64,000 bases of DNA from the NCBI RefSeq assembly GCF_900107195.1, contig NZ_FNPB01000012.1, forward strand, positions 1-64,000, read 5' to 3'. Below, one piece after another: positions 27,490 to 36,415 of the stretch; position 1 is the stretch's first letter, and each line of letters opens with the position of its first letter. The notes beneath the pieces were generated by a model, which worked only from the letters and a program-made list of their open reading frames with translations, ran no database searches and was not told the origin of the DNA. The translations under genes and the position numbers were made by a program. This DNA comes from Halobellus clavatus (GTDB lineage: Archaea; Halobacteriota; Halobacteria; Halobacteriales; Haloferacaceae).

Positions 27490-28005
27490 TCACGACGCGA
27501 TGAAGACTGCCGCGAACGCGAGCGTCAGGAGCGCGACACCGATTGCGAGGAGCGAGAGGACGAGCAGTTGCGCGCCCAGTTCAAGCAGCACGGCGCCGAA
27601 GATGACGAGGACGGCGATCACGACCCCGACGAGCAGGAAGTGGATGCCGGCGTCGGAGTCCTTCCAGTACTGTTCGGCGGCCACGTCGATGCCGACGCTA
27701 GTGATGAAGAAGTGGATCCCGAGCGGCACCACCGACAGCGCCGCGTAGCCGATGTCGGTCCACCGCACCGGGAGGGTCGTCAAGAGCGCGAACTGCCGGA
27801 GCGTCAGCACGGTCTCGAGGTAGAACTGACCGGGGGCCCGGAACAGCGTATCGACGAGTCCGCCCGACGGGGCAGCGGTGAAGGTCACGACGATCGATCC
27901 AGCGACGAAGGCCCACAGGAGCAAGTAGACCCCGAAAACGAGGAACATACCGAGTGGATTCCCGACGAGCGACAAAAATCCACCGCGCGACGGATGGCGG
28001 GTCAT
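27490..28005 (-). CDS. Haloarchaeal multi-TM membrane protein
   Basis: A 171-residue protein with about four predicted helices (near residues 15-40, 70-100, 118-140 and 143-168) and few charged residues between. I recognise no functional motif. I start at the ATG giving MTRHPSRGGFLSLVG, because a longer frame adds an Arg-rich stretch before the first helix. It is convergent with the peptidase gene (7 bases between stops) and could be transcribed separately from the sensor kinase behind it. Confidence 0.65.
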   Translation of the reverse strand: MTRHPSRGGFLSLVGNPLGMFLVFGVYLLLWAFVAGSIVVTFTAAPSGGLVDTLFRAPGQFYLETVLTLRQFALLTTLPVRWTDIGYAALSVVPLGIHFFITSVGIDVAAEQYWKDSDAGIHFLLVGVVIAVLVIFGAVLLELGAQLLVLSLLAIGVALLTLAFAAVFIAS

Positions 28006-28164
28006 CGAGGACGGCGCGGTGATCTGCCGCGGTCGCTTCGGCAAGACCGACCGAATCGCCACCGTTTCGAGGAACGCCGGGTCCGCGGGCGTGTGCCGTT
28101 CATCGTTCCCGTCGAGCGCGGGCGAACGCGACGCCCGAGGAGGAGCGACACGGGGCCCGAGAGT

Positions 28165-30852
28165 TCAGGAGGACGACTCACTGTCGACGTCGGTACGAGT
28201 GATCTCGAACCGTGCGCCGCCCGCTGTGCCGTCGGTGATACGGATCTCCCAGTCGTGCGCGACGACGATCTGTCGAACGCTGGCCAGTCCGACGCCGGTA
28301 CCGCCACGCTTCGTCGAGTAGCCGGGAGTAAACACGTTCTCTCGCTCTTGTTCGGGGATGCCCGGCCCGTCGTCCTCGACGAAAAATCCGCCGTCGATGG
28401 CCCCGATTCGGACGGTGACTGCTTCGCTTCCGTGCTCGACCGCGTTCGAAAAGAGGTTTTCGAGGAGTCGTCGAAGTGCGGCTGGATCGGCTTCGACAGT
28501 GGGTGTATCGGACACCTCGAGTGTGGCCGCATCCGACGGTTGAGTCGTCGTCCAGATGTCCCGCCCGATCCGTTCGACGTCGACCACGTCGGTCTCGCTG
28601 ACGATCTCTTTCGTTCGGAGTGTGGTGACTAAGCCCTCGCGTAACCGGTCGACGCGTTCGATCGCGTTCAGTGCCTGCGCCATCTGCTCGGTGTCTCCCG
28701 TTTCCACGGCGAGTTCAGCCCGTCCACGGGCCGTCGCGAGTGGCGTCTGTAAGTCGTGGGAGACGACGCTCGCGAGCTCGTCGAACCGTTCGTTTTGCCG
28801 TTTGAGTCGCTGTTCGCGCTGCTTCTGTTCGGTGATGTCGGTGGCGACGCCGAGCACGGCCACGGGATCCGCCGGATCGGATTCGGTGCCGATATCGTAG
28901 ACGGGGGTCTTCGAGCTCAGAAACGTGCGCTGTTCGCCCTCGACGGCGATCTGTTCTTCTCTCTCGATCGGTTCACCAGTCCGGAGGACCTCACGGTCGT
29001 TCTCTCGCACCGCGTCGGCCACCGCCGGCGAGAGGAGTTCGGCGTCCGTCTGGCCGCGCACCGTCACGTCCGCTAAGCCAAACAACTGCTTGAACCCCTC
29101 GTTCACCAGCAGGTACTCCCCGTCTCGGTCTTTCATAAACAGCGGCGCTGTCGTATCCTCCAGGATGGCTTCGAGGCGCTTTTCGCGAACGGTCCGGTCG
29201 GTGACGTCGCGGGCGGAAACGATGAGCGACACGACTGCACCCGCGTCGTCGGTGACCGGTCGGATGACGCCTTCGACACTGTACCGTTCGCCGTCAGGTT
29301 TCGTGAGATCGGCCTCGTACTCGACGTACTCACCGGCGGCCGCCCGTTCGATGTTGTCTTTGATCGTCGGTCGCATCTCCGCCGGCCACCACGGCGTCTC
29401 CCAGAAGGGCTCGCCCTCGACGTCTCCGAGACCGGCATCGATGTACTGCAAGGCCGTCTTGTTCTGTGAGAGGAGCGTCCCGTCAGTATCGAGCACGCCC
29501 GCGAGGATGTTCGGGTCCTCGAGGATCGCTCGAAACCGACGTTCGGTTCGCTGTAATTCCTGTTCGTGCTGCTTTCGCTCGGTGATGTCTCGGCTGATTG
29601 CGACGAATCGGTCCTCGCCCCCGATGTTCAGCCGCCGGATGTGGACCTCGACCGGAAACGTGGAGCCGTCGGTTCGCTGGTACTCGCTTTCCACTCTGAG
29701 GCTGTCACCGGCGTCCATCCCGTCCCAAAGTGAGTGCGCAGCCGCTGGGTCGAGGTTCCGGTCGAAGTCCCACACTTTCATCCCGACGAGTTGGTCCTCG
29801 GTATACCCCGTCTGCTGGCAGAGTTGTGGGTTCGACCTGATCACGGTTCCGTCGGTGTCGTGGACGTTGATCATATCCGGTGAGCGTTCGAAGAGCGCTT
29901 CGAGACGCGAGGCTGTCGTCTGCAACTCGGTCCGCATCTCTTTCGCGTGCATCGCGTGAGCGATATCGTCACCGAGTTCCCGAAACAGGGATTTCTCGGT
30001 GTCGTCGAACGCAAACGAGCGGTCCGCGAAGACCGCCAGAAGCCCGTAGAGGTCGCCGTTGTACGCCAGCGGGACGACGATCAGGGACAGAAAACCACGT
30101 GTGACCGCCGCCTCCTGCCACGGCGCGTATTCGGAGTCCTCGGGGATGTTCTGTGAGATGGCGATCATCCGGTCGTGATAGGCGACTCCGCCGGGAGCGT
30201 GCCGCCCCGGGGACTCCTCGTCGACGTACATCGCCAGCTCCTCGAAGTACCCCGCATCGTCACCGGCCCAGGTCCGGGGTTCGACCCGCATCGTGTCGGG
30301 GTCCACACCTGCGATGCAGGCCGTGACGTACGGATCGGCGTCGCTCAGCACTGTGCAGACCTCGTGCTCGATTTCGTTGACGGAATCGGCGTACACGAGA
30401 GCGCGGTTCAGGTCGCGGATGACGCGGGTGATCCGTTCGTGTTCCTCAGCGCGGTGCTGCGATCGGTACTGTTCGACAGCGTTGCGTACCCGGTTTGCGA
30501 GGAGTTCGTACTGTTCGCTGCCGCCTCCTTTCTGCAGGTAGTCGGTCGCCCCCTTCGAGATCGCCTCGCTAGCGACTTCTTCACTTCCCTTCCCCGTGCA
30601 CAGAATGAACGGCAGGTCGGGGAACTCGTCTCGAACGGCGTCCAGGAACTCGATCCCGTTTCGCCCCGGCATATCGTAGTCGCTGACGATACAGTCGATA
30701 TCGTCCGCCTCGTGGAGTCGTTCGAGGCCCGCTCCGGCACTCGTTTCGGTGAGGACGCGTATGTCCGCAGCCGTGTGCGCGAAGAAATCTGCGACCAGTT
30801 GCCCGAAACTCCGGTCGTCGTCGACGTGGAGCACGCAGATTTCGGATGACAT
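28165..30852 (-). CDS. Hybrid sensor histidine kinase (receiver-GAF-PAS3-HisKA-HATPase)
   Basis: An 895-residue soluble sensor kinase. In order: a receiver (CVLHVDDDRSF, phospho-acceptor in CIVSDYDMPGRNG, Lys in DYLQKGG), a GAF-like domain (about 150-310) and three PAS domains starting near FERSPDMINVHDTDG, ILEDPNILAGVLDTDG and ILEDTTAPLFMKDRDG. HisKA follows with SVVSHDLQTPLATARGRAEL, then the ATPase (NLFSNAVEHG, VEDDGPGIPE, GGTGVGLASVRQI). An N-terminal receiver ahead of PAS modules is typical of haloarchaeal kinases such as Bat-like sensors. No membrane segment is present, so it senses a cytoplasmic cue. No dedicated response regulator is adjacent. Confidence 0.9.
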   Translation of the reverse strand: MSSEICVLHVDDDRSFGQLVADFFAHTAADIRVLTETSAGAGLERLHEADDIDCIVSDYDMPGRNGIEFLDAVRDEFPDLPFILCTGKGSEEVASEAISKGATDYLQKGGGSEQYELLANRVRNAVEQYRSQHRAEEHERITRVIRDLNRALVYADSVNEIEHEVCTVLSDADPYVTACIAGVDPDTMRVEPRTWAGDDAGYFEELAMYVDEESPGRHAPGGVAYHDRMIAISQNIPEDSEYAPWQEAAVTRGFLSLIVVPLAYNGDLYGLLAVFADRSFAFDDTEKSLFRELGDDIAHAMHAKEMRTELQTTASRLEALFERSPDMINVHDTDGTVIRSNPQLCQQTGYTEDQLVGMKVWDFDRNLDPAAAHSLWDGMDAGDSLRVESEYQRTDGSTFPVEVHIRRLNIGGEDRFVAISRDITERKQHEQELQRTERRFRAILEDPNILAGVLDTDGTLLSQNKTALQYIDAGLGDVEGEPFWETPWWPAEMRPTIKDNIERAAAGEYVEYEADLTKPDGERYSVEGVIRPVTDDAGAVVSLIVSARDVTDRTVREKRLEAILEDTTAPLFMKDRDGEYLLVNEGFKQLFGLADVTVRGQTDAELLSPAVADAVRENDREVLRTGEPIEREEQIAVEGEQRTFLSSKTPVYDIGTESDPADPVAVLGVATDITEQKQREQRLKRQNERFDELASVVSHDLQTPLATARGRAELAVETGDTEQMAQALNAIERVDRLREGLVTTLRTKEIVSETDVVDVERIGRDIWTTTQPSDAATLEVSDTPTVEADPAALRRLLENLFSNAVEHGSEAVTVRIGAIDGGFFVEDDGPGIPEQERENVFTPGYSTKRGGTGVGLASVRQIVVAHDWEIRITDGTAGGARFEITRTDVDSESSS

Positions 30853-31136
30853 ACAATAACACAAGCCGCGAGCAACAAAACCCTTCGCGCCACGAACACT
30901 CATCCGTCGTATAGTTATCAACTTTCTAACGTCATCTTCACGGCCGGATTCACCGGTAACTCCCGCGCTTCCCAGCGTCCTGTCCACGCAAAATCTACCG
31001 CCCACACATATAGGATGAATTACTAGTCGGGGGTGAGACGGTAACGCTGTAGGTCCGAGTGAGCACCCCTACGCGTCGTCCGGCCGCTTGGCCGGATGGG
31101 ATGTCTGCGGGGCAACCGCGTCTCGAGGAAGTCAGT

Positions 31137-33308
31137 TCAGCGCGTCGAATCCGTCAGTCGTCCGTCGTCGAAGGCGGAGAGTTCCGGTGTGCGACCGTCG
31201 CTGCGCTCTCGCCGAATGCGTTCTCGGTCCCAGCCGAGGGGTGCGAGCACGCTCTCGACCGCTCTGAGGAGTTGGGTTTCGTAGTACGCGGGATCGTACG
31301 AGTCGGGATCCTCGCGAGCGAGCGCGACTCGGTCTCGGGAAGTCTTCTCGTCGTCGACGACGACGTAGGCGACGTCCTGTCCCGGGTGGACGGACAGGTC
31401 CTGTTCGGCCGCCCGTTCGAGTGCGGCCACGTTTTGGGTGTTCTGCGAGTACGCCTCGAGTGGCTTTGCGACCCGGTTCCGCTCGACGAGCCGCTGCGGA
31501 TCGAGGTCGCCTGCATACAGCTTCGAGACGGCTGTGTCGAGTACCGTCAGGACGGCATCCGGATCGCGCGTCTCGGCGAAGCGGTCGATACACGCTCGCT
31601 GTGTCGCTTCCACGAACGCGGGGGTCGATCGCTGCCGTGCCTCGATCCCGCGGATCTTACACTCGTCCCGGCCGGCGACCTTGCCGAAGTACTTCGTCAG
31701 TGCGCCCGCCTGACGCTCTCGCTGCGGGACGAAGGCGACCCACTCGTAGTGCGCTTCGTATTCGAGTCGGATGTCGACGGCGTCCGTGATCGCCCCGGCG
31801 AGCGTTTCGAGGTCCGCCGGTTCGTCGGTCGTCGGATCCGGCGTCACCCAGATCGAATCGACAATGCCGTGCAGGACGCGCCAGCCGCCCGCCTCGAGTC
31901 GCTCTTTCGCCGTCAGGAGGATCTCCCGGGCGTAGGCGTTGATCGCCTCGTGGCACTCGATGCGGCCGAACTTCGCGTTGCTGAAGCCCTGATACCCGAA
32001 GCACGCGACGAGAATCCACTTCAGCGCGTCCGAGCGCCCGCCGAGTTCCCGGAGCCGATCGGCGTCGGGGTCCGCACGCGCCCTCTCACGATCGATCTGG
32101 GCTTTGATCTCGTCGCGGGCGTCGATGATCGGGTTGAGCACGTCGACGAGGTAGCCCCGATCGTCACAGATCGCGTAGTCCAGTTCGGGGACGTCCTCGC
32201 GGTCGCGGTGACAGTCACACCGGATCACGTCCGGCGAGACGTTTCGCGTGCAGATGATGTTCGGATAGAGGCTGGAGAAGTCGAGTTCGTAAACGTCGTC
32301 GTGGACGCCGACGTCGGGCGCGAAGATGAACCCACCGCGGTCCGCATCGTGGAGCGTCCCCATCGGTTTGTAGAACTCGTGACGCCAGGAGTTCCACGGG
32401 ACCAGTACGTCCCGGTCGTGTGCTTCGCGGATCTGGATGGCGGTGAGGACGTTGCCGATCGACGCCCACGCGAGCTCTTGGAGGGGCTTGCGCGACCGCG
32501 AGACGAGATCGAGGACCCCATCGAGGTTCGTCTCTCCGTAGAAGAAGGTGTTCGACTCGTCGATGATCGCCCGACCAGGGACGTTGTATCGGGCCGGAGA
32601 GTGCCCGACACGACCGTAGCTGGCGTACGTAGACCGACTCGCGAGTTGCTGATAGTCGACGTCGGGCCACCGACTCAGGTTGAAGTCCGCGAACCCGGCG
32701 TTCGACGCCATCTCGTACAGCGTCGGGACGACCTGACTACTCGAACAGACGAGGACGTCGGGGTCGCGGCGGTCGATCGCGGCCTGTATCGCCGGCAGAA
32801 TCTCCGTCGGATCGCCCTCGATCCGCCGCTCGTCGAGTGTCACCGCTTCGTAGGGCTCCCCCTCGGTCGCAGTCGCGGGGACGCTCAAGCGGAGCGTGTG
32901 GAGTTCCGCGGCGGGCGTCGGATCGATCCCGGTCTCCAGACAGTATCGGAACTCCGGAGAGAGATCCACGTTGAAACACGCGAGATCGCCGAGTGGGAAC
33001 GCCGGATGCTGCCGTGCTTGCCGCGCGATCGTCGGCACTCGGTCGATGTGTTCGACGTCGACAGCGAGGACGGGCTCGGGATCGCGGCGGAACCCGGGTC
33101 GTCGGGTGACGATCGCTGTCTCGACGACGTCCGGGTGGCGCTCGTAGAACGACTGCAGCGGTGTCAGGTCGGGCGCAGCCGCCGGGTCACGACTGGCGAC
33201 GAAGAATCGGGGGGTGTACGCCGCGTCGACAGTGGCGGTGGCACCGTCTTCAGTCGCGGTCCAGTGCAGAACCCGGCCGTCGTCTAAGAAATCGATCGTG
33301 AACGTCAT
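31137..33308 (-). CDS. polB2: B-family DNA polymerase, PolB2 type, with altered catalytic motifs
   Basis: A 723-residue B-family polymerase of the archaeal PolB2 group. Motif A is intact (YELDFSSLYPNII). Motif B reads ALKWILVACFGYQG, keeping the Lys but lacking the usual Asn-Ser. Motif C reads HGIVDSIWV, so the first Asp of DTD is gone and only the second remains. Exo I keeps Asp-x-Glu (LAVDVEHID), but the Exo II Asn/Asp are missing (CSSSQVVPTLYE), so proofreading is probably lost. PolB2 (Dpo2) in Sulfolobus is damage-inducible and mutagenic. It overlaps the small gene upstream by 4 bases, followed further upstream by a RecA-like gene. Confidence 0.88.
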   Translation of the reverse strand: MTFTIDFLDDGRVLHWTATEDGATATVDAAYTPRFFVASRDPAAAPDLTPLQSFYERHPDVVETAIVTRRPGFRRDPEPVLAVDVEHIDRVPTIARQARQHPAFPLGDLACFNVDLSPEFRYCLETGIDPTPAAELHTLRLSVPATATEGEPYEAVTLDERRIEGDPTEILPAIQAAIDRRDPDVLVCSSSQVVPTLYEMASNAGFADFNLSRWPDVDYQQLASRSTYASYGRVGHSPARYNVPGRAIIDESNTFFYGETNLDGVLDLVSRSRKPLQELAWASIGNVLTAIQIREAHDRDVLVPWNSWRHEFYKPMGTLHDADRGGFIFAPDVGVHDDVYELDFSSLYPNIICTRNVSPDVIRCDCHRDREDVPELDYAICDDRGYLVDVLNPIIDARDEIKAQIDRERARADPDADRLRELGGRSDALKWILVACFGYQGFSNAKFGRIECHEAINAYAREILLTAKERLEAGGWRVLHGIVDSIWVTPDPTTDEPADLETLAGAITDAVDIRLEYEAHYEWVAFVPQRERQAGALTKYFGKVAGRDECKIRGIEARQRSTPAFVEATQRACIDRFAETRDPDAVLTVLDTAVSKLYAGDLDPQRLVERNRVAKPLEAYSQNTQNVAALERAAEQDLSVHPGQDVAYVVVDDEKTSRDRVALAREDPDSYDPAYYETQLLRAVESVLAPLGWDRERIRRERSDGRTPELSAFDDGRLTDSTR

Positions 33309-33613
33309 CCGCCGGCCCCAGCGTCGTCGTCCGGTGCTGACGGCTCGTGTCCGTCTACCGTGGCTTCGAGTTCATCGAGCCGTGCTTCGAGTTCGTCGAG
33401 CCGCCGTTCCTGCTCGAGGTCGACGCTGAGGAGGGCGGGAAAGAGCGGATTCTGATGGTTCAGCAACCCGCTCGCGTCGGCGTGCGCACGGGCGTACGCG
33501 AACAATTGGTCGAACCGGGGGTGGTCGCGGCTCCGGAGCGCTCGCCGGAAGGTCGCCCAGCGGTCCTCGATCGCGCGCAGTGCGTCTCGATACGTCGGGT
33601 TCGTTCGTCCCAT
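33305..33613 (-). CDS. Small coiled-coil protein of the polB2 operon
   Basis: A 102-residue protein starting MGRTNPTYRDALRAIEDRW. The first 70 residues look helical, with many Arg and aromatic residues (FRRALRSRDHPRFDQLFAYA). Residues about 70-90 form a short coiled coil of the pattern LDELEARLDELEATVDG, and the tail is acidic. The gene overlaps polB2 by ATGA and starts next to the RecA-like gene stop, so the three are one transcript. A small adaptor bridging polymerase and RecA-like protein is a reasonable guess, not shown. A longer N-terminal extension is rejected because it would overlap the upstream gene heavily. Confidence 0.7.
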   Translation of the reverse strand: MGRTNPTYRDALRAIEDRWATFRRALRSRDHPRFDQLFAYARAHADASGLLNHQNPLFPALLSVDLEQERRLDELEARLDELEATVDGHEPSAPDDDAGAGG

Positions 33614-33614
33614 C

Positions 33615-34523
33615 CTACCGGCCCCCCGCGTGGGCCGCGTCGATCCACGCATCCTGGAGCGGTGCGGCCGTGAACGAGGTTCGTTCACCCTCCGCGGTGA
33701 CTCCCGATCCGACCGTGACCGCTGGTCGGGACGCTGTGTCGTCCGGGACCGCCTCCAATTCGACCTGTGCGGCGCGGATGCCGAGCAGTTGCCGCCAGTA
33801 GGCGAACGTCGTCTGGAACGACGATCCGCCCCCGACGGGGTAGACGAGCGTCTCGAACGCGTCGCCCACGAACCGCGGCCCGAGACGCGTTTCCGTACAC
33901 GTCAGCTGCTGCGCCGCCGCGGCTTCGATTGCCGCGGAGAACTTGTCGGTGGTGGTCCGCGTCAGCAACACGGGGACGTCGTAGGCCTTCGCGTACGCAG
34001 TCAACCGGGCGAGCGTCCGTGCGTGAAGCGTCGACGCCTGCGGGTCCGAGAGGGTATCCGCATCGCGGTACGGGGCGTCGAGGGCTGGAGCGACGACGAG
34101 CGATGGCGTCGCCGACGGCGCCGCACGAACGGTCCGGTTCACTGCGTCCGAGAGATCACACACCGCGCCGTAGTGCTGATACGGCGTAAAGCCGCGCGCG
34201 ACGTGGATGCGATCGAGCAGTCGCAGACTGGGAGCGATCCGCGCGAGACCGGTCGTCGTCGCGAAGCCCCGGGCGTCGACCCAGAACGCAGGTCCCTCGT
34301 TGAGGAGCAAGTGATCCAAGACGAGCGACTGGAGGACCGGCACCCCGCGCGACTGCTCGATGTCTACGAGGACCAGCCCCTCCTCCAGCGTAGGCAGAAG
34401 CGACGCGTCGGTGGCCGGATCGGCTCGATCCACGAGGTCCTGATTCCGGGCCGCGGCCCGAGTGGGGCGATTGACCCGCATTGCATCTCCGTCAGTCGAC
34501 CCGGTGTGTCGGTGATGAGGCAT
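33615..34523 (-). CDS. RecA/RadA-like protein without Walker A lysine
   Basis: A 302-residue protein with the outline of a RecA-superfamily core. LEEGLVLVDIEQSRGVPVLQ occupies the place of the P-loop strand but has no GK[T/S]. A strand-plus-Asp resembling Walker B appears in PSLVVAPALDAPYRD. VPVLLTRTTTDKFSAAI and FVGDAFETLVYPVG follow in RadA-like order. ATP binding is therefore doubtful. It is the first gene of the unit leading to polB2. A TATA-like element about 29 bases before the ATG favours the MPHHRHTG start and a leaderless mRNA; MRVNRP 14 codons on is an alternative. Confidence 0.7.
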   Translation of the reverse strand: MPHHRHTGSTDGDAMRVNRPTRAAARNQDLVDRADPATDASLLPTLEEGLVLVDIEQSRGVPVLQSLVLDHLLLNEGPAFWVDARGFATTTGLARIAPSLRLLDRIHVARGFTPYQHYGAVCDLSDAVNRTVRAAPSATPSLVVAPALDAPYRDADTLSDPQASTLHARTLARLTAYAKAYDVPVLLTRTTTDKFSAAIEAAAAQQLTCTETRLGPRFVGDAFETLVYPVGGGSSFQTTFAYWRQLLGIRAAQVELEAVPDDTASRPAVTVGSGVTAEGERTSFTAAPLQDAWIDAAHAGGR

Positions 34524-34547
34524 ATCTCCGCAGACACACGAGAGGCC

Positions 34548-34556
34548 GATAAGTAA
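34548..34556 (-). promoter_or_regulatory. TATA-like box of the RecA-like/polB2 operon
   Basis: The minus strand reads TTACTTATC, centred about 29 bases before the MPHHRHTG start codon, a spacing consistent with leaderless transcription. I see no clear damage-response operator next to it. Confidence 0.4.
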
Positions 34557-34839
34557 CGGCGTGCCGTTTCCGAGAACTGCCGGGAAGCGAGTTCGTCTGG
34601 TTCACTGGCCACAGCGTGTCGATACGGCCGCCGATGTCGGTCTTCCGAGGCCGGTTCCGGAATCGCCGACCGTCCTGCGACGGGATCGACCGGCCGGATC
34701 AGCGCGGTCCGTCCGCGGCTCACTCACGAGACGCGCCTGTGAAGCGCTACGTTGGGGTGGATCGGACAGGAGCGGCTGCACTGACGCCTCAGGGCCACCA
34801 CGGGCTGGACGCCGGTTCGGGAACGGCAGGGAGCGGGTG

Positions 34840-35868
34840 TTACTCGGTGGCCGACGTGGCGGGCGAATCGACGACCGAGTACGTTCTGTCGCGACTGGAG
34901 CCCGCGGCTTCGAGCAGATTGTACTGGGTCATCTTCGAGAGGTACGTCCGAACGGTTCGCTGGGTCCGCGGGTCGTCGACGGCGTCGGCATAGCGGTCGT
35001 GAATCTCACCGGGACTCAGCGGGCCGCGTTCACGGAGGACGTCGTAGACCGCGCGTTGGTGCGGGGTGAGCGATTCGAGGCTCTTCTGTCGTATCTGTGC
35101 GCGGCTGTCTTCGGCGGCTTCGAGCAGCATCTCGTCGGTGATCCGATCGGCGTTCTCCCGATCGGCCGTGCTCGCGGCGGTGCGAAGGATCCCGATCGCC
35201 AGGCGGGCGTCCCCCGCGGCGGCGTCAGCGATCCGGTAGAGTTGGTCATCCGTGATGACGCCCTGGTCGATTCCCCACTCGACCCGCGCGTTCAGGATGT
35301 CGAACAGTTGTTCGTTGTGGTATTTGTCCATCCGGACGTGCTCGCTGGAACGGAGCCGACTCACGAGGCGGTCGTCGACGCGTCCGAACAGCGCTTCCTC
35401 GTTGTTCGCGATGCAGATGACGGCGAACTGAGGGATCGTGTGGAGGTGATAGATGAGTCCCGGGTCTTCGAGCTGGTCGGCTTCGTCCAGAATGACGACG
35501 GTCCGCGACTCGTCGTACTGTTGCAGGCGATCGATGAGTTCGTCGTGGGGGGTCGACTGTCGATGGACGTCGATCGTCTGTCCGAGGTCGTCGAGAATCT
35601 GATAGAGGGCCCGGAATCGGGTGTAGTTCTGCCAGCAGTTGACGTAGGTCGCTTCGACGTCGAGTGCTTCCTCTCTGAGCCGTTCGATGACGAACTTCGA
35701 GAGACAGGTCTTGCCGACGCCGCTCGGCCCCGTCACGACGGCGGTGTCCGCGGGCTCTCCGTTGGTGATCGGTTCGAGGACGCTCGAGAGGTGATTCACT
35801 TCGGCGTCGCGATGCTCGACTTCGCGAGGCACGAAACCGGCGCGGAGGACGCGAGCATCACGGATCAT
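34840..35868 (-). CDS. Orc1/Cdc6-family AAA+ protein
   Basis: A 342-residue origin-recognition/helicase-loading paralogue. AVVTGPSGVGKTCLSKFVIE is Walker A, RTVVILDEADQLEDPGLIY is Walker B, and FAVICIANNEEALFGRVDDR holds sensor 1. RIADAAAGDARLAIGILRTA is the sensor-2 helix. A winged helix closes the protein (PHQRAVYDVLRERGPLSPGE to RTVRTYLSKMTQYNLLE). Haloarchaea carry many such paralogues, only some of which work at origins. Its promoter region holds a TATA-like box and a 20-bp perfect palindrome, suggesting self-regulation or an origin element. A decayed paralogue with the same N-terminal motif lies at 40.1-40.6 kb. Confidence 0.9.
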   Translation of the reverse strand: MIRDARVLRAGFVPREVEHRDAEVNHLSSVLEPITNGEPADTAVVTGPSGVGKTCLSKFVIERLREEALDVEATYVNCWQNYTRFRALYQILDDLGQTIDVHRQSTPHDELIDRLQQYDESRTVVILDEADQLEDPGLIYHLHTIPQFAVICIANNEEALFGRVDDRLVSRLRSSEHVRMDKYHNEQLFDILNARVEWGIDQGVITDDQLYRIADAAAGDARLAIGILRTAASTADRENADRITDEMLLEAAEDSRAQIRQKSLESLTPHQRAVYDVLRERGPLSPGEIHDRYADAVDDPRTQRTVRTYLSKMTQYNLLEAAGSSRDRTYSVVDSPATSATE

Positions 35869-35898
35869 CCGGTCACTTCGAGGATGTGGTCAGCGGCA

Positions 35899-35906
35899 CT
35901 AAATAC
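35899..35906 (-). promoter_or_regulatory. TATA-like box of the orc gene
   Basis: The minus strand reads GTATTTAG about 34 bases before the orc ATG, consistent with an archaeal box A. Confidence 0.5.
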
Positions 35907-35912
35907 TGACTG

Positions 35913-35932
35913 GGTCGTTTCCGGAAACGACC
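35913..35932. promoter_or_regulatory. 20-bp perfect palindrome in the orc promoter
   Basis: GGTCGTTTCC followed directly by GGAAACGACC makes a perfect 20-bp palindrome immediately upstream of the orc TATA-like box, at the BRE/activator position. The TTTCC-GGAAAC core resembles the dyad of haloarchaeal origin recognition boxes. A related half-site (TTATTTCCGGGAAGG) lies about 60 bases further upstream, and a G-run (CCCGGGGGAATT) about 170 bases upstream. It may be the binding site of the Orc protein encoded next to it, acting as operator, origin element or both. Confidence 0.6.
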
Positions 35933-36133
35933 GTTTGCTCGCCAGCCGCCCCGGAGACCGTCTCGCGAGTGGTTCTGTTTGCGGAAGTCGGTTATTTCCG
36001 GGAAGGCCCCGAAAAGAGTGCCCGCTCGCGGCAAGCCGGGTGAGTGGGTCGAACGCGGAGAGGTAAATTCGAATGTGAGCACATCTCGGTCTCCCGGGGG
36101 AATTACTATAGACGATTGTACACAATACAGGAT

Positions 36134-36415
36134 ATGCGACTACCTGAGACTCGGGACGTGTTTGTGCGCGAGTTGACGTTCCCGACGACGATCGACGCTG
36201 TGATCGAGACGCTGGGCGACGAACAACTGAAAGCACCCAACGGGGAGTCAGAGACCATCGCCGAAGTGCTCGAGCACTGTGAGCAAGAGACGTTTCGGTC
36301 GGCGGACGAACTCTACAACGAACTGCTGACCTTCGTCGGCGAGGGATTCATCGGGCGGAAGTACTACGACGACAGAGGGACGCAGACGACAGAAGACGAG
36401 GAGGTGTCCTTCTGA
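36134..36415 (+). CDS. DUF5789-family protein
   Basis: A 93-residue acidic protein of the haloarchaeal DUF5789 type. The family core is clear: FVRELTFPTTIDAVIETLGD, then ETIAEVLEHCEQETFRSADE and LLTFVGEGFIGRKYYDDRG. No function is known. The stop codon and the start codon of the adenylate kinase gene share one base, so the two are translationally coupled. An A+T-rich TATA-like stretch (TTACTATAG, about 36101-36110) lies about 28 bases before the ATG. The promoter faces that of orc divergently across about 260 bases. Confidence 0.8.
   Translation: MRLPETRDVFVRELTFPTTIDAVIETLGDEQLKAPNGESETIAEVLEHCEQETFRSADELYNELLTFVGEGFIGRKYYDDRGTQTTEDEEVSF

Noticed and set aside
31059-33287. Plus-strand frame of 742 codons
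   Set aside because: Antisense to polB2; the minus strand carries recognisable polymerase motifs, and this frame has none.
34740-34840. GTG-started phrase VKRYVGVDRTGAAAL in the gap before orc
   Set aside because: Only a VGVD phrase recalls DUF429-type proteins; the rest is unlike them and runs into antisense orc.
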